A stretch of 33,812 bases of DNA, from assembly GCA_029860045.1 (NCBI GenBank), contig JAOUBY010000020.1:1-33812 (forward strand), written 5' to 3'. Positions 1-10,616 of the stretch are shown here, piece after piece (the first letter of the stretch is position 1; each line of letters opens with the position of its first letter). The translations under genes were made by a program, and so were the position numbers. Origin of the DNA: Gammaproteobacteria bacterium (GTDB lineage Bacteria > Pseudomonadota > Gammaproteobacteria > UBA9214). The notes beneath the pieces are model-generated. The model saw only the letters and a list, made by a program, of their open reading frames with translations, did no database searches and was not told where the DNA came from.

Positions 1-19
1 AGCGTAAGGAGGGTTCGAG

Positions 20-487
20 ATGGCTATTGCAATGACAGTATCCAATTACCTGGACCGGTACGGTGTGGATTACGACATCCTGTCGCACCCGCATACCGTG
101 ACCAGCGGTCAAAGCGCCGAGGCCGCTCATGTTCCCGGTACCCGGCTCGCCAAGTCAGTGTTGCTGGAAGACGACGGTGGCTACCTGATGGTGGTGTTGC
201 CATCCAACCGGCAGGTTGACCTGGGTGAGCTGCATCGCCAGATGAACCGCAGTCTTGGCCTGGCGACGGAAAGTGAGTTGGTTAGACTGTTCAGTGACTG
301 TGAGATTGGTGCACTGCCGGCGCTGGGTCCGGCCTATGGCATTGAAACCGTTGTTGATGACGCGATTGCGGAACAGCCGGATATTTACTTTGAGGCCGGC
401 GACCATGAGCAACTGGTGCATGTCAGCGCCGAGACCTTCAGCACCCTGCTGGGCGATTCGACCCGGCACGGCCAGTTCAGTCACTGA
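20..487 (+). CDS. YbaK/ProX-type aminoacyl-tRNA deacylase homologue
   Basis: The 155-residue product matches the single-domain YbaK/EbsC/prolyl-tRNA-synthetase-associated fold. Family members hydrolyse wrongly charged tRNAs in trans in the cytoplasm, but which tRNA this one edits cannot be told from sequence. Visible family features are the SHPHTVTSGQSAEAAHVPG stretch (residues 22-40), the conserved lysine K45 in RLAKSV, and the VVLPSNRQVDL strand-turn that follows. A strong ribosome binding site (AAGGAGGG) sits just before the ATG at 20, which decides the start over the second ATG four codons later. It stands alone and is convergent with the next gene across a GC-rich hairpin. Confidence 0.85.
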   Translation: MAIAMTVSNYLDRYGVDYDILSHPHTVTSGQSAEAAHVPGTRLAKSVLLEDDGGYLMVVLPSNRQVDLGELHRQMNRSLGLATESELVRLFSDCEIGALPALGPAYGIETVVDDAIAEQPDIYFEAGDHEQLVHVSAETFSTLLGDSTRHGQFSH

Positions 488-494
488 CAGCCCT

Positions 495-520
495 GTGCCG
501 GGGCGGCCCCGCCCCGGCAC
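495..520. terminator. GC-rich perfect hairpin between convergent genes
   Basis: A 12-base arm beginning GTGCCGGGGC is followed by its exact reverse complement with only two bases between. The hairpin sits 8 bases after the stop of the deacylase gene and 28 bases before the end of the opposite-strand gene. The downstream bases (GGTCTATCTATTTG) are only mildly T-rich, so it may be an imperfect or bidirectional terminator. Confidence 0.5.
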
Positions 521-547
521 GGTCTATCTATTTGAATTAAATAGCTA

Positions 548-1054
548 TTACAGGTCGAAGGCCTGCGTACTCCAGCCGACGCCGCCGACCGTGGCCTCCG
601 GGTGGCGGTGATGGATATTGCCTTCGACCTCGGCCACGCGGGTCTCCGGGACATCCACCACGAGCAGGATTTCGCCATGCGACAGCGCGTCGCGGAATTC
701 CCCGAGGTGGGTGTTGGGGATGCTGGTAAAGTGCAGGCCGGCCAGGAAACAGGCGGCCATGATGCCGATCGGTAGCAGCAGCCACCAGCTCAGTCCGAGA
801 AGGATTGGCAAGACCAGGGTGGCAACCAGGGCAAGGCCGAAACACACCAGGTTACTGCTCCAGATGACCTTTTCCACGTGGCTGGCACTGTCCCGGTGCT
901 GCCTGAGTGAGGCGTTGGGCAGCCCATCCAGGACGGTGCCCCGGTCGCCGATGGCGTGCATACGTTCGATATCGATGCCGTTTTCGACGAGATCGTCGAC
1001 CACGGTGAGGGCGTGGTCGTGGTCGGGTATCAGGAAATACAGCCTCCTGTTCAT
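548..1054 (-). CDS. DUF1269-like small membrane protein
   Basis: The 168-residue product has a soluble N-terminal part (LYFLIPDHDHALTVVDDLVENG, residues 5-26, as seen in stress-protein and DUF1269-type proteins), a hydrophobic block at about residues 64-108 that could form two membrane helices, and a soluble C-terminal part with GEILLVVDVPETRVAEVE and HHRHPEA. This soluble, membrane, soluble layout fits the DUF1269 or general-stress membrane protein group, whose function is not established. The start at 1054 is backed by GGAG seven bases upstream. It is a single gene with AT-rich sequence upstream. Family assignment is from recall of the pattern. Confidence 0.65.
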   Translation of the reverse strand: MNRRLYFLIPDHDHALTVVDDLVENGIDIERMHAIGDRGTVLDGLPNASLRQHRDSASHVEKVIWSSNLVCFGLALVATLVLPILLGLSWWLLLPIGIMAACFLAGLHFTSIPNTHLGEFRDALSHGEILLVVDVPETRVAEVEGNIHHRHPEATVGGVGWSTQAFDL

Positions 1055-1234
1055 CGATATCTCCTATTTATCCAATTAAAACATATAGATACATATTAAA
1101 TAGGTGATTCATCCTGGCGCCTGTGCGTGGTTTTCTGCGGACTATTTAGTTATAGCGTGAAATTCTGATCTGGCAATACCTGCATGGTTTGATGCTAACG
1201 CCGGACATTGTCTCCATTCAATCGAAGTATTCGG

Positions 1235-1263
1235 TTGACACGTGTCAGTCCCTGCAAGAAAAT
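1235..1263 (+). promoter_or_regulatory. sigma70 promoter of the tRNA-tuf transcript
   Basis: A perfect -35 TTGACA (1235-1240) is followed after 17 bases by GAAAAT (1258-1263), which matches 4 of 6 positions of the -10 box. The next bases AGCGGGC form the GC-rich discriminator typical of stringently controlled stable-RNA promoters. The predicted start near 1270 leaves about ten bases before tRNA-Tyr. Confidence 0.65.
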
Positions 1264-1280
1264 AGCGGGCTTGCATTTTT

Positions 1281-1365
1281 GGAGGGGTTCCCGAGTGGTC
1301 AAAGGGATCAGACTGTAAATCTGACGGCTCAGCCTTCGGAGGTTCAAATCCTCCCCCCTCCACCA
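1281..1365 (+). tRNA. tyrU: tRNA-Tyr(GTA)
   Basis: A class II tRNA of 85 bases with encoded CCA. Acceptor arm GGAGGGG (1281-1287) pairs with CCCCTCC (1355-1361). The anticodon loop CTGTAAA (1313-1319) carries GTA at 1315-1317 between TCAGA and TCTGA. A long variable arm follows. T stem GGAGG/CCTCC is at 1338-1342 and 1350-1354. It is first in the order Tyr, Gly, Thr, tuf, as in the E. coli tyrU-glyT-thrT-tufB operon. No tRNA is visible upstream where E. coli has thrU. Confidence 0.97.
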
Positions 1366-1522
1366 AATGTTGGTTTTTCCTCCGCATTTTAAGGGGAGGA
1401 TTGGAACCGATAGGAGGTTCACAAAATCGCCGGGAGCGATTTTGAACGTCGCGCAAGGCGCGGCGGCCCGGAGGGCGGAAGGCATGGATGCCTGGAGTAA
1501 ATCCTCCCCCCTCCACCAAATG
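1346..1522 (+). repeat. Repeated tRNA-Tyr 3' end with hairpin spacer (rtT-like)
   Basis: The last 20 bases of tRNA-Tyr plus 4 flanking bases (1346-1369, ending CTCCACCAAATG) recur exactly at 1499-1522, a 153-base period. The T-arm start GGAGGTTC also recurs at 1413-1420. Between lie three hairpins in a row: AAAATCGC/GCGATTTT (1423-1443), GCCC/GGGC (1466-1476) and AGGCAT/ATGCCT (1480-1493). The layout recalls the repeats after E. coli tyrT, which also carry the 3' end of tRNA-Tyr. Whether the extra CCA end is processed is unknown. Confidence 0.8.
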
Positions 1523-1567
1523 AAAGATTTTGAAGGAGTTAATGCTGGCGCGTGAGCTTTGCAACAG

Positions 1568-1641
1568 GCGGGTGTAGTTCAACGGTAGAACCTCAGCCTT
1601 CCAAGCTGATGGTGTGGGTTCGATTCCCATCACCCGCTCCA
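1568..1641 (+). tRNA. glyT: tRNA-Gly(TCC)
   Basis: A 74-base tRNA. Acceptor GCGGGTG (1568-1574) pairs with CACCCGC (1631-1637), then T and encoded CCA. Anticodon loop CTTCCAA (1598-1604) holds TCC at 1600-1602, between TCAGC and GCTGA. It lies 8 bases before tRNA-Thr, so both are probably cut from one transcript. Confidence 0.97.
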
Positions 1642-1649
1642 GAGATTCT

Positions 1650-1725
<76 letters not shown>

Positions 1726-1788
1726 GTATCAGGTTGTTTATTTATATATAAGGTAGCACGTACATAACGCTCAGGGGAGTGAGGCGCA

Positions 1789-2979
<1,191 letters not shown>

Positions 2980-2988
2980 TTTATTTGA

Positions 2989-3037
2989 TGTAGGAGCGCC
3001 TTGCAGGCGCGAAGAGATGCGGCATAGCCGCTCCTGA
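2989..3037. repeat. REP-type palindrome pair between tuf and rpsJ
   Basis: The 24 bases at 2989-3012 (core AGGAGCGCCTTGCAGGCGCGA minus its ends) are identical to those at 16761-16784 and 29830-29853. They are followed by an inverted, diverged partner at about 3016-3037 (GCGGCATAGCCGCTCCTGA). The pattern resembles pseudomonad-type REP sequences (GTAGGAGCG followed by a short palindrome). Sitting inside the tuf-rpsJ spacer it would be transcribed and could affect processing or stability of the message. Confidence 0.75.
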
Positions 3038-3373
<336 letters not shown>

Positions 3374-3386
3374 GCGGGAACCAGAA

Positions 3387-4028
3387 ATGACTATCGGAAT
3401 CGTAGGGCGCAAGGCTGGCATGACGCGCATCATTCAGGACAACGGTGTAACCGTGCCTGTAACTGTCATTGCCGTAGACCCAAATCGCGTCACCCAGGTC
3501 AAGACCGTTGATAACGACGGTTATCGTGCGCTGCAGGTGACCACCGGTTCGCGTCGTGCTTCGCGCGTGACCCGTCCCAGGGCCGGGCACTTTGCCAAGG
3601 CCGGTACCGAGGCAGGTCGTGGCTTGTGGGAGTTCAGGCTGGCTGACGGTGAGGGTGATGACATCGAGGTCGGTAACGAGATCAAGGTCGAGATATTCGA
3701 GCCGGGCCAGAAGGTTGATGTGACCGGCACCTCGATCGGTAAGGGCTTTGCTGGCGTAATTAAACGCTACAATTTCAGTATGCAGGACGCCACGCACGGT
3801 AACTCGCTGTCACACCGCGCGCCGGGTTCAATTGGCCAGTGTCAGACACCGGGTCGCGTGCTGAAGGGCAAGAAAATGAGTGGCCACATGGGTAACGTAA
3901 GGCGCAGCACCCAGAATATCGAGGTCGTGCGCGTTGATATGGAGCGCAATCTGCTGCTGGTCAAGGGTTCGGTGCCGGGTTCGAAGGGCGGCGATGTGAT
4001 TATTCGTCCGGCGGTCAAGGCGCGTTAG
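3387..4028 (+). CDS. rplC: 50S ribosomal protein L3
   Basis: L3 (213 aa) is an early assembly protein whose long loop reaches the peptidyl transferase centre. The loop is intact: [17 protein letters not shown] (135-151), then [19 protein letters not shown]. Gln153 corresponds to E. coli Gln150, the site methylated by PrmB there. The preceding residue is Cys rather than Asn. It lies 13 bases after rpsJ and 7-10 bases before rplD in the S10 operon order. Confidence 0.98.
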   Translation: MTIGIVGRKAGMTRIIQDNGVTVPVTVIAVDPNRVTQVKTVDNDGYRALQVTTGSRRASRVTRPRAGHFAKAGTEAGRGLWEFRLADGEGDDIEVGNEIKVEIFEPGQKVDVTGTSIGKGFAGVIKRYNFSMQDATHGNSLSHRAPGSIGQCQTPGRVLKGKKMSGHMGNVRRSTQNIEVVRVDMERNLLLVKGSVPGSKGGDVIIRPAVKAR

Positions 4029-4038
4029 GAGTTTCATG

Positions 4039-4641
4039 ATGGAATTGCAGTTACAGGGTTCAGGCTCGGTCACGGTGTCGGATGACAACTTTGGCCAGGC
4101 ATTTAAAGAGGCGCTGGTGCACCAGGTTGTGACTGCCTGTCTGGCAAGCACGCGTTCCGGCAACGCCCAGCAGAAGACCCGTTCAATGGTCAGCGGTGGC
4201 GGTATCAAGCCATGGCGCCAGAAGGGTACTGGCCGTGCGCGTGCCGGTACCATCCGCAGTCCGCTGTGGCGTGGTGGTGGTCAAACGTTTGCCTCGTCGC
4301 CACGCGACTATGCGCAGAAGATTAACCGCAAGATGTACCGTGCCGCGATGCGTTCAATCGTGTCAGAGCTGCTGCGACAGGATCGCCTGTTGATTACCGA
4401 GTCGTTCGGCGTCAGTGAGCCAAAGACGCGCGAGCTGGCCGGCAAGCTGAAGGAGCTGGGCCTGTCGAATGTGCTGATCGTTACCGATGCGGCAGATGAC
4501 AACCTGTACCTGGCCGCACGCAACCTGCCACACGTGGCAGTCAGTGATGCTGCCGGTGCTGACCCGGTCAGCCTGATCGGCTTTGAGAAGGTGCTGATAA
4601 CGACGGGTGCACTGAAACAACTCGAGGAGCGACTGGCATGA
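4039..4641 (+). CDS. rplD: 50S ribosomal protein L4
   Basis: L4 (200 aa) binds 23S rRNA near the exit tunnel, where its extended loop ([25 protein letters not shown]) protrudes. In E. coli it also represses its own operon through the S10 leader; no equivalent leader structure is recognised here. Two ATGs lie side by side at 4036 and 4039. The second gives MELQL, the usual beginning of the family, and a 7-base spacing from AGGAG (4027-4031), so it is preferred. Its stop overlaps the rplW start in ATGA. Confidence 0.97.
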   Translation: MELQLQGSGSVTVSDDNFGQAFKEALVHQVVTACLASTRSGNAQQKTRSMVSGGGIKPWRQKGTGRARAGTIRSPLWRGGGQTFASSPRDYAQKINRKMYRAAMRSIVSELLRQDRLLITESFGVSEPKTRELAGKLKELGLSNVLIVTDAADDNLYLAARNLPHVAVSDAAGADPVSLIGFEKVLITTGALKQLEERLA

Positions 4642-4934
4642 ACCAGGAACGCCTGATGAAGATTCTGTTGTCTCCGATCGTTTCGGAGAAGACCACGCGA
4701 CTGGCCGATGCCAGCCGCCAGTTCGCCTTCAAGGTACTGCCCGGTGCGACCAAGCCGGAAGTACGCAAGGCAGTTGAGCTGATGTTTGACGTCAAGGTCA
4801 ACAACGTGCAGATCAGTAATGTGCGCGGCAAGGTCAAGCGCTCTGGTCAGACGGTCGGTCGGCGCGCGGACTGGAAGAAGGCCTATGTGACCCTGGCTGA
4901 AGGGCACGACATCGATTTTATGGGAGCAGAGTAG
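4638..4934 (+). CDS. rplW: 50S ribosomal protein L23
   Basis: L23 (98 aa) lies at the tunnel exit and is the docking site of trigger factor and [16 protein letters not shown] (13-25) is the family hallmark near the N-terminus, and the basic loop [23 protein letters not shown] is present. The ATG overlaps the rplD stop by four bases, implying translational coupling. A 41-base gap follows before rplB. Confidence 0.97.
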   Translation: MNQERLMKILLSPIVSEKTTRLADASRQFAFKVLPGATKPEVRKAVELMFDVKVNNVQISNVRGKVKRSGQTVGRRADWKKAYVTLAEGHDIDFMGAE

Positions 4935-4975
4935 CCAGCGCCTGATGCGCGGACTCTGAACAAGGGAACAAAGCA

Positions 4976-5803
4976 ATGCCACTCGCTAAATCCAAACCAA
5001 CATCACCGGGTCGACGCTTCGTCGTCAGTGTAAAAACTCCGGAGCTGCACAAGGGCAAGCCGCATGCCGCGCTGCTCGACGTAAAGCACAGGAAGGGCGG
5101 CCGGAACAACGCCGGACGGATTACCACGCGCCATCATGGCGGTGGCCACAAGCAGCATTACCGCCGTATAGATTTCAAGCGCGACAAGACGGATGTGGTG
5201 GCGAAGGTTGAACGTATCGAGTACGATCCGAACCGCTCAGCACATATCGCCCTGCTGTTGTTCGCTGATGGTGAGCGTCGTTATATCCTGGCACCCAAGG
5301 GCGTAAAGGCGGGTGACGAGATTCGCAACGGCAGTGATGCCCCGATCAAGCCCGGTAACGCCATGCCCATGCGCACTATTCCGGTTGGTTCGCTGATTCA
5401 CAATATTGAACTGAAGGTAGGCAAGGGCGGACAGTTGGCACGCAGTGCCGGCAGCAGTGCCCAGTTGGTAGCGCGTACCGGTGAGCACGCAACACTGCGT
5501 TTGCGTTCCGGCGAAATGCGCAAGGTGCTGGCTGACTGTATTGCCACCATTGGCGAAGTCGGCAATGTGGAGCACAGTCTGCGTTCGCTCGGCAAGGCCG
5601 GTGCAGCACGCTGGCGCGGCAAGCGCCCGACGGTGCGCGGTGTGGCCATGAACCCGGTCGATCACCCGCATGGTGGTGGTGAGGGTCGTACCTCGGGTGG
5701 ACGTCATCCGGTGAGTCCGTGGGGCATGCCGACCAAGGGTTATCGTACCCGCAAGAACAAGCGCACTGACAACATGATTGTCAGACGGCGTAACAAGAAG
5801 TAA
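4976..5803 (+). CDS. rplB: 50S ribosomal protein L2
   Basis: L2 (275 aa, E. coli has 273) is needed for subunit association and peptidyl transfer. The C-terminal signature [19 protein letters not shown], including the histidine implicated in activity, is intact, followed by [18 protein letters not shown]. The N-terminus [13 protein letters not shown] matches the family and fixes the ATG at 4976. The gene is 17 bases before rpsS. Confidence 0.98.
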   Translation: MPLAKSKPTSPGRRFVVSVKTPELHKGKPHAALLDVKHRKGGRNNAGRITTRHHGGGHKQHYRRIDFKRDKTDVVAKVERIEYDPNRSAHIALLLFADGERRYILAPKGVKAGDEIRNGSDAPIKPGNAMPMRTIPVGSLIHNIELKVGKGGQLARSAGSSAQLVARTGEHATLRLRSGEMRKVLADCIATIGEVGNVEHSLRSLGKAGAARWRGKRPTVRGVAMNPVDHPHGGGEGRTSGGRHPVSPWGMPTKGYRTRKNKRTDNMIVRRRNKK

Positions 5804-5820
5804 CCAGGAGATTTGTTACA

Positions 5821-6093
5821 GTGGCACGTTCGATTAGAAAAGGTCCGTTTATAGATGCCCACCTGCAGAAGAAGGTGGAGAAGGCTGTTGCTGAAAACAA
5901 CAAGCGCCCGATCAAAACCTGGTCACGCCGCTCCATGGTGATTCCGGAAATGGTAGGGCTGACCATCGCCATACATAACGGGCGCCAGCATGTACCGGTG
6001 CTGATCAATGAGAACATGGTTGGCCACAAGCTGGGTGAATTCGCTTTGACCCGGACTTACCGTGGCCACACGGCCGACAGAAAGGTCAGGTAA
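5821..6093 (+). CDS. rpsS: 30S ribosomal protein S19
   Basis: S19 (90 aa) forms a complex with S13 in the 30S head and contacts A-site t[23 protein letters not shown] and [14 protein letters not shown] are the family core. The start codon is GTG, preceded by CAGGAG. No ATG in the proper place exists, so the GTG is needed to include the conserved N-terminus. S10 operon order, 12 bases before rplV. Confidence 0.98.
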   Translation: MARSIRKGPFIDAHLQKKVEKAVAENNKRPIKTWSRRSMVIPEMVGLTIAIHNGRQHVPVLINENMVGHKLGEFALTRTYRGHTADRKVR

Positions 6094-6105
6094 GAGGATA
6101 GATAG

Positions 6106-6438
6106 ATGCAGGTCAGTGCGACATTGAAACAGGTGCATATTGCGCCGCAGAAGGCCCGCCTGGTTGCAGACCAGGTGCGTGGCATGCAGGTCGAAAAGGC
6201 GCTCAACTTGCTGATGTTCAGCGAGAAGAAGGCGGCAGGTATCGTGCGCAAGGTGCTGGAGTCGGCGATTGCCAACGCGGAACACAACGAGGGTGCGGAT
6301 ATTGACGAACTCAAGGTCGCCAGTATCTACGTCAACGAGGCGCGCACCATGAAGCGATTCCAGGCGCGTGCCAAGGGCCGCGGAAACCGGATTCTGAAAC
6401 GTAGTAGTCACATCACCGTTACGGTGGGCGACGCTTAG
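6106..6438 (+). CDS. rplV: 50S ribosomal protein L22
   Basis: L22 (110 aa) lines the peptide exit tunnel with its beta hairpin ([27 protein letters not shown]), where macrolide resistance changes are known in other species. The N-terminal [16 protein letters not shown] is typical. Length equals E. coli L22. No deletion in the tunnel loop is apparent. Confidence 0.98.
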   Translation: MQVSATLKQVHIAPQKARLVADQVRGMQVEKALNLLMFSEKKAAGIVRKVLESAIANAEHNEGADIDELKVASIYVNEARTMKRFQARAKGRGNRILKRSSHITVTVGDA

Positions 6439-6466
6439 GACAAACAGGCAGAGGCAGAAGAGCAGC

Positions 6467-7141
6467 ATGGGTCAAAAAGTACATCCAACAGGTATTCGAC
6501 TTGGCATTGTCAAGGACTGGACCTCTACATGGTTCGCCAATTCCGAGAACTATGCCGACTACCTGAACATGGATCTGTCGATCCGTGAGTTCATCAGGAA
6601 GCGCCTGTCGCAGGCTTCAGTGAGTCGCATCCAGATTGCGCGCCCGGCACACAATGCCGTGATCACTATCCATACCGCTCGACCCGGTATCGTGATTGGC
6701 AAGAAGGGCGAGGACATCGACAAGCTGCGCAAGGAAGTTTCCAGGCGCATGGGTATCCCGGTGAGCATTAACATCGAGGAGATTCGCAAGCCGGAACTGG
6801 ATGCCACGCTGGTTGCAGAAAGTGTTGCCCAGCAGCTGGAACGTCGCATTATGTTCCGTCGCGCCATGAAGCGTGCCGTGAGCAACACCATGCGTATTGG
6901 AGCGCAGGGCATCAAGATCAGGGTCGGTGGCCGACTGAATGGCGCCGAGATCGCTCGTAACGAATGGTACCGCGAGGGTCGTGTGCCGTTGCACACGCTG
7001 CGCGCAGATATTGATTATGGCACCGCTGAAGCCAACACCACCTACGGCAAGATTGGTGTGAAGGTGTGGATCTTCAAGGGTGAGGTTATTGGCAAGGAAG
7101 AGGAAGGAGACGCTGAAGGTGCGCGCAAGGCAGCTTCCTGA
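6467..7141 (+). CDS. rpsC: 30S ribosomal protein S3
   Basis: S3 (224 aa) guards the mRNA entry channel. The KH domain carries the GxxG-type loop in [17 protein letters not shown] (about residues 73-89). The C-terminal domain has [32 protein letters not shown]. The tail is acidic ([19 protein letters not shown]), shorter and different from E. coli, as often seen. It begins [14 protein letters not shown], which fixes the start. Confidence 0.97.
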   Translation: MGQKVHPTGIRLGIVKDWTSTWFANSENYADYLNMDLSIREFIRKRLSQASVSRIQIARPAHNAVITIHTARPGIVIGKKGEDIDKLRKEVSRRMGIPVSINIEEIRKPELDATLVAESVAQQLERRIMFRRAMKRAVSNTMRIGAQGIKIRVGGRLNGAEIARNEWYREGRVPLHTLRADIDYGTAEANTTYGKIGVKVWIFKGEVIGKEEEGDAEGARKAAS

Positions 7142-7159
7142 TAGCGGAGAAGAGTAGTT

Positions 7160-7573
7160 ATGTTACAGCCAAAGAGAACAAAATTTCGCAAGCAGCAAAA
7201 AGGTCGCAACCGTGGCCTGGCGCAGCGCGGCAGCAAGGTCAGCTTCGGTGAGTACGGCCTGAAAGCAACCGATCGTGGTCGCATGACATCGCGCCAGATC
7301 GAGGCTGCACGCCGTACCATTACGCGTTTCGTGAAACGTGGCGGCAAGCTGTGGATCCGCGTGTTTCCGGACACTCCGATCACCAAGAAGCCGATCGAAG
7401 TACGCCAGGGTAAGGGTAAAGGCAACGTTGAATACTGGATTGCACAGATTCAGCCGGGCCGCATGCTGTATGAGATCGAGGGTGTGTCGGAAGACGATGC
7501 GCGCGAGGCATTCAAGCTGGCTTCTGCCAAGCTGCCCTTCAAGACAGCTTTTGTTTCACGGACGGTGATGTGA
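7160..7573 (+). CDS. rplP: 50S ribosomal protein L16
   Basis: L16 (137 aa) is a late assembly protein next to the A-site tRNA elbow. [16 protein letters not shown] opens the protein, and [16 protein letters not shown] includes Arg82, equivalent to E. coli Arg81, which is hydroxylated by RoxA/YcfD there. One residue is inserted relative to E. coli near position 23. The TGA stop shares one base with the rpmC ATG. Confidence 0.98.
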   Translation: MLQPKRTKFRKQQKGRNRGLAQRGSKVSFGEYGLKATDRGRMTSRQIEAARRTITRFVKRGGKLWIRVFPDTPITKKPIEVRQGKGKGNVEYWIAQIQPGRMLYEIEGVSEDDAREAFKLASAKLPFKTAFVSRTVM

Positions 7574-7776
7574 TGAATGCCACAGAGTTAAGGTCAAAGA
7601 CAGAAAGCGAGCTTCGGATGGAGCTGCAGAACCTGCTGCGCGAGAAATTCAATCTCGGCATGCAGCGTGGTGTCGGGCAGCTGTCACGCCCTGACCAGAT
7701 CACCAAGGTGCGCAAGGATATTGCCAGGGTCTACACAGTACTGAATGAGAAAGCGAAATCGGGTGATGCATCATGA
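7573..7776 (+). CDS. rpmC: 50S ribosomal protein L29
   Basis: L29 (67 aa) is a two-helix protein near the tunnel exit beside L23. [26 protein letters not shown] and [17 protein letters not shown] are family hallmarks. The ATG at 7573 (in TGATG) gives MNATELRSK, aligning with E. coli MKAKELREK. An in-frame GTG one codon earlier would add a residue and is less likely. The stop overlaps rpsQ by four bases. Confidence 0.95.
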   Translation: MNATELRSKTESELRMELQNLLREKFNLGMQRGVGQLSRPDQITKVRKDIARVYTVLNEKAKSGDAS

Positions 7777-8033
7777 GTGAAACGAGCGCAACCGTACGCA
7801 CGGTTACCTGCAAGGTAATCAGCGACAAGATGGACAAGTCAGCCACCGTGCTGATCGAACGCAAGGTGAAACACCCGGTTTACGGCAAGTACATTCGCCG
7901 GTCCACCAAGTTGCATGTTCATGATGAGGAAAATGCATGCCGGGAAGGCGACCTGGTGACAATCCAGGAATGCCGCCCGTATTCAAAGACCAAGTCCTGG
8001 AAACTGGTTGAGATTGTCGGGCGTAGCGAGTAA
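7773..8033 (+). CDS. rpsQ: 30S ribosomal protein S17
   Basis: S17 (86 aa) is a primary 16S rRNA binder with an OB fold. [34 protein letters not shown] and [16 protein letters not shown] are diagnostic. It is the last gene of the classical S10 operon. The 45 bases before rplN mark the place where E. coli starts the spc operon, but I see no clear promoter here. Confidence 0.97.
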   Translation: MSETSATVRTVTCKVISDKMDKSATVLIERKVKHPVYGKYIRRSTKLHVHDEENACREGDLVTIQECRPYSKTKSWKLVEIVGRSE

Positions 8034-8078
8034 CGCTTACCTGGCTGGCTGACGAAACGAGACGAACGGAATAAAAGC

Positions 8079-8447
8079 ATGATACAGATGCAAACAGTTC
8101 TTGATGTAGCAGACAACAGCGGCGCACGCCGGCTGATGTGCATCAAGGTATTGGGTGGCTCTCACCGGCGTTACGCACGCATTGGTGACATTATCAAGGT
8201 CAGCGTGAAAGAAGCGATACCGCGCGGCAAGGTAAAGAAGGGCGAGGTTTATAACGCGGTCGTGGTTCGTACACGCAAGGGTGTGCGTCGTCCGGACGGC
8301 TCACTGATTCGCTTTGACGGGAATGCCGCTGTGTTGCTGAACACCCAGTTGCAGCCGATCGGTACGCGTATTTTTGGACCGGTTACACGTGAACTGCGCA
8401 GCGAGAGGTTTATGAAAATCATTTCGCTGGCACCTGAAGTACTTTAG
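8079..8447 (+). CDS. rplN: 50S ribosomal protein L14
   Basis: L14 (122 aa) forms an intersubunit bridge and is the known target of silencing factor RsfS in other bacteria. [24 protein letters not shown] is the conserved N-terminal core, with the C-terminal [16 protein letters not shown]. The first ATG (MIQMQT) aligns with E. coli MIQEQT. It opens the spc gene block. Confidence 0.98.
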   Translation: MIQMQTVLDVADNSGARRLMCIKVLGGSHRRYARIGDIIKVSVKEAIPRGKVKKGEVYNAVVVRTRKGVRRPDGSLIRFDGNAAVLLNTQLQPIGTRIFGPVTRELRSERFMKIISLAPEVL

Positions 8448-8456
8448 GAACATACG

Positions 8457-8774
8457 ATGAACAGGATTAGACAGGGTGACGAAGTTATCGTCATCGCGGG
8501 AAAAGACAAGGGTAAACGCGGCAACGTGACGCGTGTGATGCCTGACGGCCGTATCGTCGTCGCTGACGTTAACATGGTCAAGCGTCACACCAAGCCGAAC
8601 CCGAACCGTGGTGTGGCAGGTGGCATTATCGAGAAGGAAATGCCGCTGGAATCATCCAACATCATGCTGTTCAACCCGCAGACTAACAAGGGTGACCGGG
8701 TCGGCTTCAAGACGCTGGAAGACGGTCGCAAGGTGCGGTTTTTCAAATCTACCAATGAAGTGGTAGACATCTGA
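8457..8774 (+). CDS. rplX: 50S ribosomal protein L24
   Basis: L24 (105 aa) initiates 50S assembly by binding the 5' end of 23S rRNA. The KOW motif is visible in [31 protein letters not shown] upstream supplies the ribosome binding site, overlapping the rplN stop region. Length is as in E. coli (104). Confidence 0.97.
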   Translation: MNRIRQGDEVIVIAGKDKGKRGNVTRVMPDGRIVVADVNMVKRHTKPNPNRGVAGGIIEKEMPLESSNIMLFNPQTNKGDRVGFKTLEDGRKVRFFKSTNEVVDI

Positions 8775-8790
8775 TTTGATGGATAGAGAC

Positions 8791-9330
8791 ATGGCCAGGC
8801 TTAAACAATTTTACAGTGATTCAGTCGTTCCGGAGCTCAAGAAGAACTTCGGTTACACCAATCCTATGGATGTTCCTCGCATCACCAAGATTACCCTGAA
8901 CATGGGTGTTGGCGAGGCGGTTGCCGATCGCAAGGTGATGGAACACGCCGTGGGGGATATGACCAAGATCGCGGGGCAGAAACCCATTGTGATCAAGGCG
9001 CGCAAGTCCGTTGCCGGTTTCAAGGTGCGTGAAGGCTGGCCGGTCGGTTGCAAGGTGACCCTGCGCAGTGAGCGCATGTACGAGTTCCTGGACCGGTTGA
9101 TCAATATCGCCATCCCGCGTATTCGTGACTTCCGCGGCATGAACCCGAAGTCCTTTGATGGCCGTGGCAACTACAACATGGGCGTCAGGGAACAGATCAT
9201 CTTTCCGGAAATCGATTACGACAAGATTGATGCCCTGCGTGGTATGGATATTACATTTACAACAACAGCAAAGACGGATGAAGAAGGACGCGCCCTGTTG
9301 GCGGCATTCAGCTTCCCGTTCAGGCACTGA
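8791..9330 (+). CDS. rplE: 50S ribosomal protein L5
   Basis: L5 (179 aa, equal to E. coli) binds 5S rRNA and contacts P-site tRNA. Core motifs are [49 protein letters not shown] and [22 protein letters not shown]. The reading frame is open back to TTG at 8776 and an ATG at 8779, but the ATG at 8791 gives MARLKQFY and the exact family length. In E. coli, S8 represses spc translation at the L5 start; a matching RNA site was not resolved here. Confidence 0.95.
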   Translation: MARLKQFYSDSVVPELKKNFGYTNPMDVPRITKITLNMGVGEAVADRKVMEHAVGDMTKIAGQKPIVIKARKSVAGFKVREGWPVGCKVTLRSERMYEFLDRLINIAIPRIRDFRGMNPKSFDGRGNYNMGVREQIIFPEIDYDKIDALRGMDITFTTTAKTDEEGRALLAAFSFPFRH

Positions 9331-9341
9331 GGTAGAGAACC

Positions 9342-9647
9342 ATGGCGAAAAATTCGATGATCGCCCGAGAAAACAAGCGTGCACGCACAGTGAAGCGTTT
9401 TGCCGCAAAACGCGCCGAACTGAAGGCGCTTATCAAAAGCACTACGGCTTCCTATGACGAGCGTTACCAGGCGCAGTTGAAGCTGCAGGAGCTGCCGCGT
9501 GACGCAAGTCCCGTGCGCGGACGCAACCGCTGTCGCGTGACCGGCCGTCCGCATGGCTATTACCGTAAATTCGGACTTTCCCGAAACAAGCTGCGTGAAG
9601 CCGCCATGCGTGGTGATGTTCCCGGGCTGGTCAAGGCGAGCTGGTAA
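9342..9647 (+). CDS. rpsN: 30S ribosomal protein S14, zinc-free long form
   Basis: S14 (101 aa) is in the 30S head. This is the long form with a single cysteine, so it lacks the CxxC pairs of the zinc-binding short form, as normal for gammaproteobacteria. [30 protein letters not shown] is the C-terminal signature. GAGGTAGAG lies upstream of the ATG. It is 6 bases before rpsH. Confidence 0.97.
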   Translation: MAKNSMIARENKRARTVKRFAAKRAELKALIKSTTASYDERYQAQLKLQELPRDASPVRGRNRCRVTGRPHGYYRKFGLSRNKLREAAMRGDVPGLVKASW

Positions 9648-9653
9648 ACGATT

Positions 9654-10046
9654 ATGATGACTGATCCAATTGCAGATTTTCTGACCCGCATACGTAACGG
9701 GCAATCCGCCAGCAAGGTGGATGTTTCCATGCCGTCTTCCAAGCTGAAGTGCGCAATCGCACAGGTGTTGCAGGACGAGGGCTATATCAAGAGCTTTTCA
9801 TCTGCGGATGCGGAAGGCAAGCCGGTGCTTACGGTTGAGCTGAAGTACTTCGAGGGCAAGCCGGTGATCGAGAAGATCCAGCGTGCCAGTCGTCCGGGCC
9901 TGCGCCTGTACAAGGGCAGGGATGACATTCCGAGCATCCAGAATGGACTGGGTGTTGCCATTGTTTCCACGTCCCAGGGCGTGATGAGCGATCGCAAGGC
10001 ACGCGCTGCCGGACAGGGCGGCGAAGTGCTCTGCATAGTGAGCTAG
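9654..10046 (+). CDS. rpsH: 30S ribosomal protein S8
   Basis: S8 (130 aa) binds the central domain of 16S rRNA and in E. coli is the translational repressor of the spc operon. [34 protein letters not shown] and [13 protein letters not shown] are diagnostic. Two adjacent ATGs occur at 9654 and 9657; either gives a normal N-terminus (MMTDPIAD or MTDPIAD), so the exact start is open. Confidence 0.96.
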   Translation: MMTDPIADFLTRIRNGQSASKVDVSMPSSKLKCAIAQVLQDEGYIKSFSSADAEGKPVLTVELKYFEGKPVIEKIQRASRPGLRLYKGRDDIPSIQNGLGVAIVSTSQGVMSDRKARAAGQGGEVLCIVS

Positions 10047-10058
10047 GCGGATAAAGAC

Positions 10059-10592
10059 ATGTCACGAGTCGCGAAAAAACAGATTAACTTACCAAAGGCT
10101 GTCGAGATTACCGAGAGTGGTCAGCAGCTGACGGTAAAAGGCCCGAAGGGCGCACTGACGCACACCATCCACGGCCTGGTCGAGATGGCCAACGAAGACG
10201 GTGTGTTGAGATTCAGTCCGCGGGATGAATCAAAGGCTGCCAATGCGCTGGCTGGCACTACCCGTGCGGTGGTGAACAACCTGGTGGTTGGCGTCAGTGA
10301 CGGTTTTGAAAAGAAACTGGAGCTGGTCGGCGTGGGTTACCGTGCCCAGGCCAAGGGCAAGGTGCTCAACCTGACACTTGGGTTCTCGCACCCGGTGGAT
10401 TACGAGCTGCCGGAAGGGGTCACAGCAGAGACCCCGAGCCAGACGGAAATTGTGGTCAAGGGTTGCGACAAGCAGAAGGTTGGCCAGGTTGCAGCAGAGA
10501 TTCGCGCGTTTCGCCCGCCGGAGCCGTATAAAGGCAAGGGCGTACGCTACTCGGATGAAGTGGTCGTCCGTAAAGAAGCGAAGAAGAAATAG
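10059..10592 (+). CDS. rplF: 50S ribosomal protein L6
   Basis: L6 (177 aa) has two similar domains and lies near the factor-binding centre by the sarcin-ricin loop. [25 protein letters not shown] and the C-terminal [27 protein letters not shown] are the family signature. Same length as E. coli L6. Spc order, 24 bases before rplR. Confidence 0.98.
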   Translation: MSRVAKKQINLPKAVEITESGQQLTVKGPKGALTHTIHGLVEMANEDGVLRFSPRDESKAANALAGTTRAVVNNLVVGVSDGFEKKLELVGVGYRAQAKGKVLNLTLGFSHPVDYELPEGVTAETPSQTEIVVKGCDKQKVGQVAAEIRAFRPPEPYKGKGVRYSDEVVVRKEAKKK

Positions 10593-10616
10593 GCACTATC
10601 TTAACAGGCACAGTTT

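Noticed and set aside
1142..1633. 163-codon minus-strand frame across the tRNA genes
   Set aside because: It is the antisense of tRNA-Tyr and its repeat; its GGGFEPPKAEPSDLQSDPF-type text is a well-known artefact of tRNA loci.
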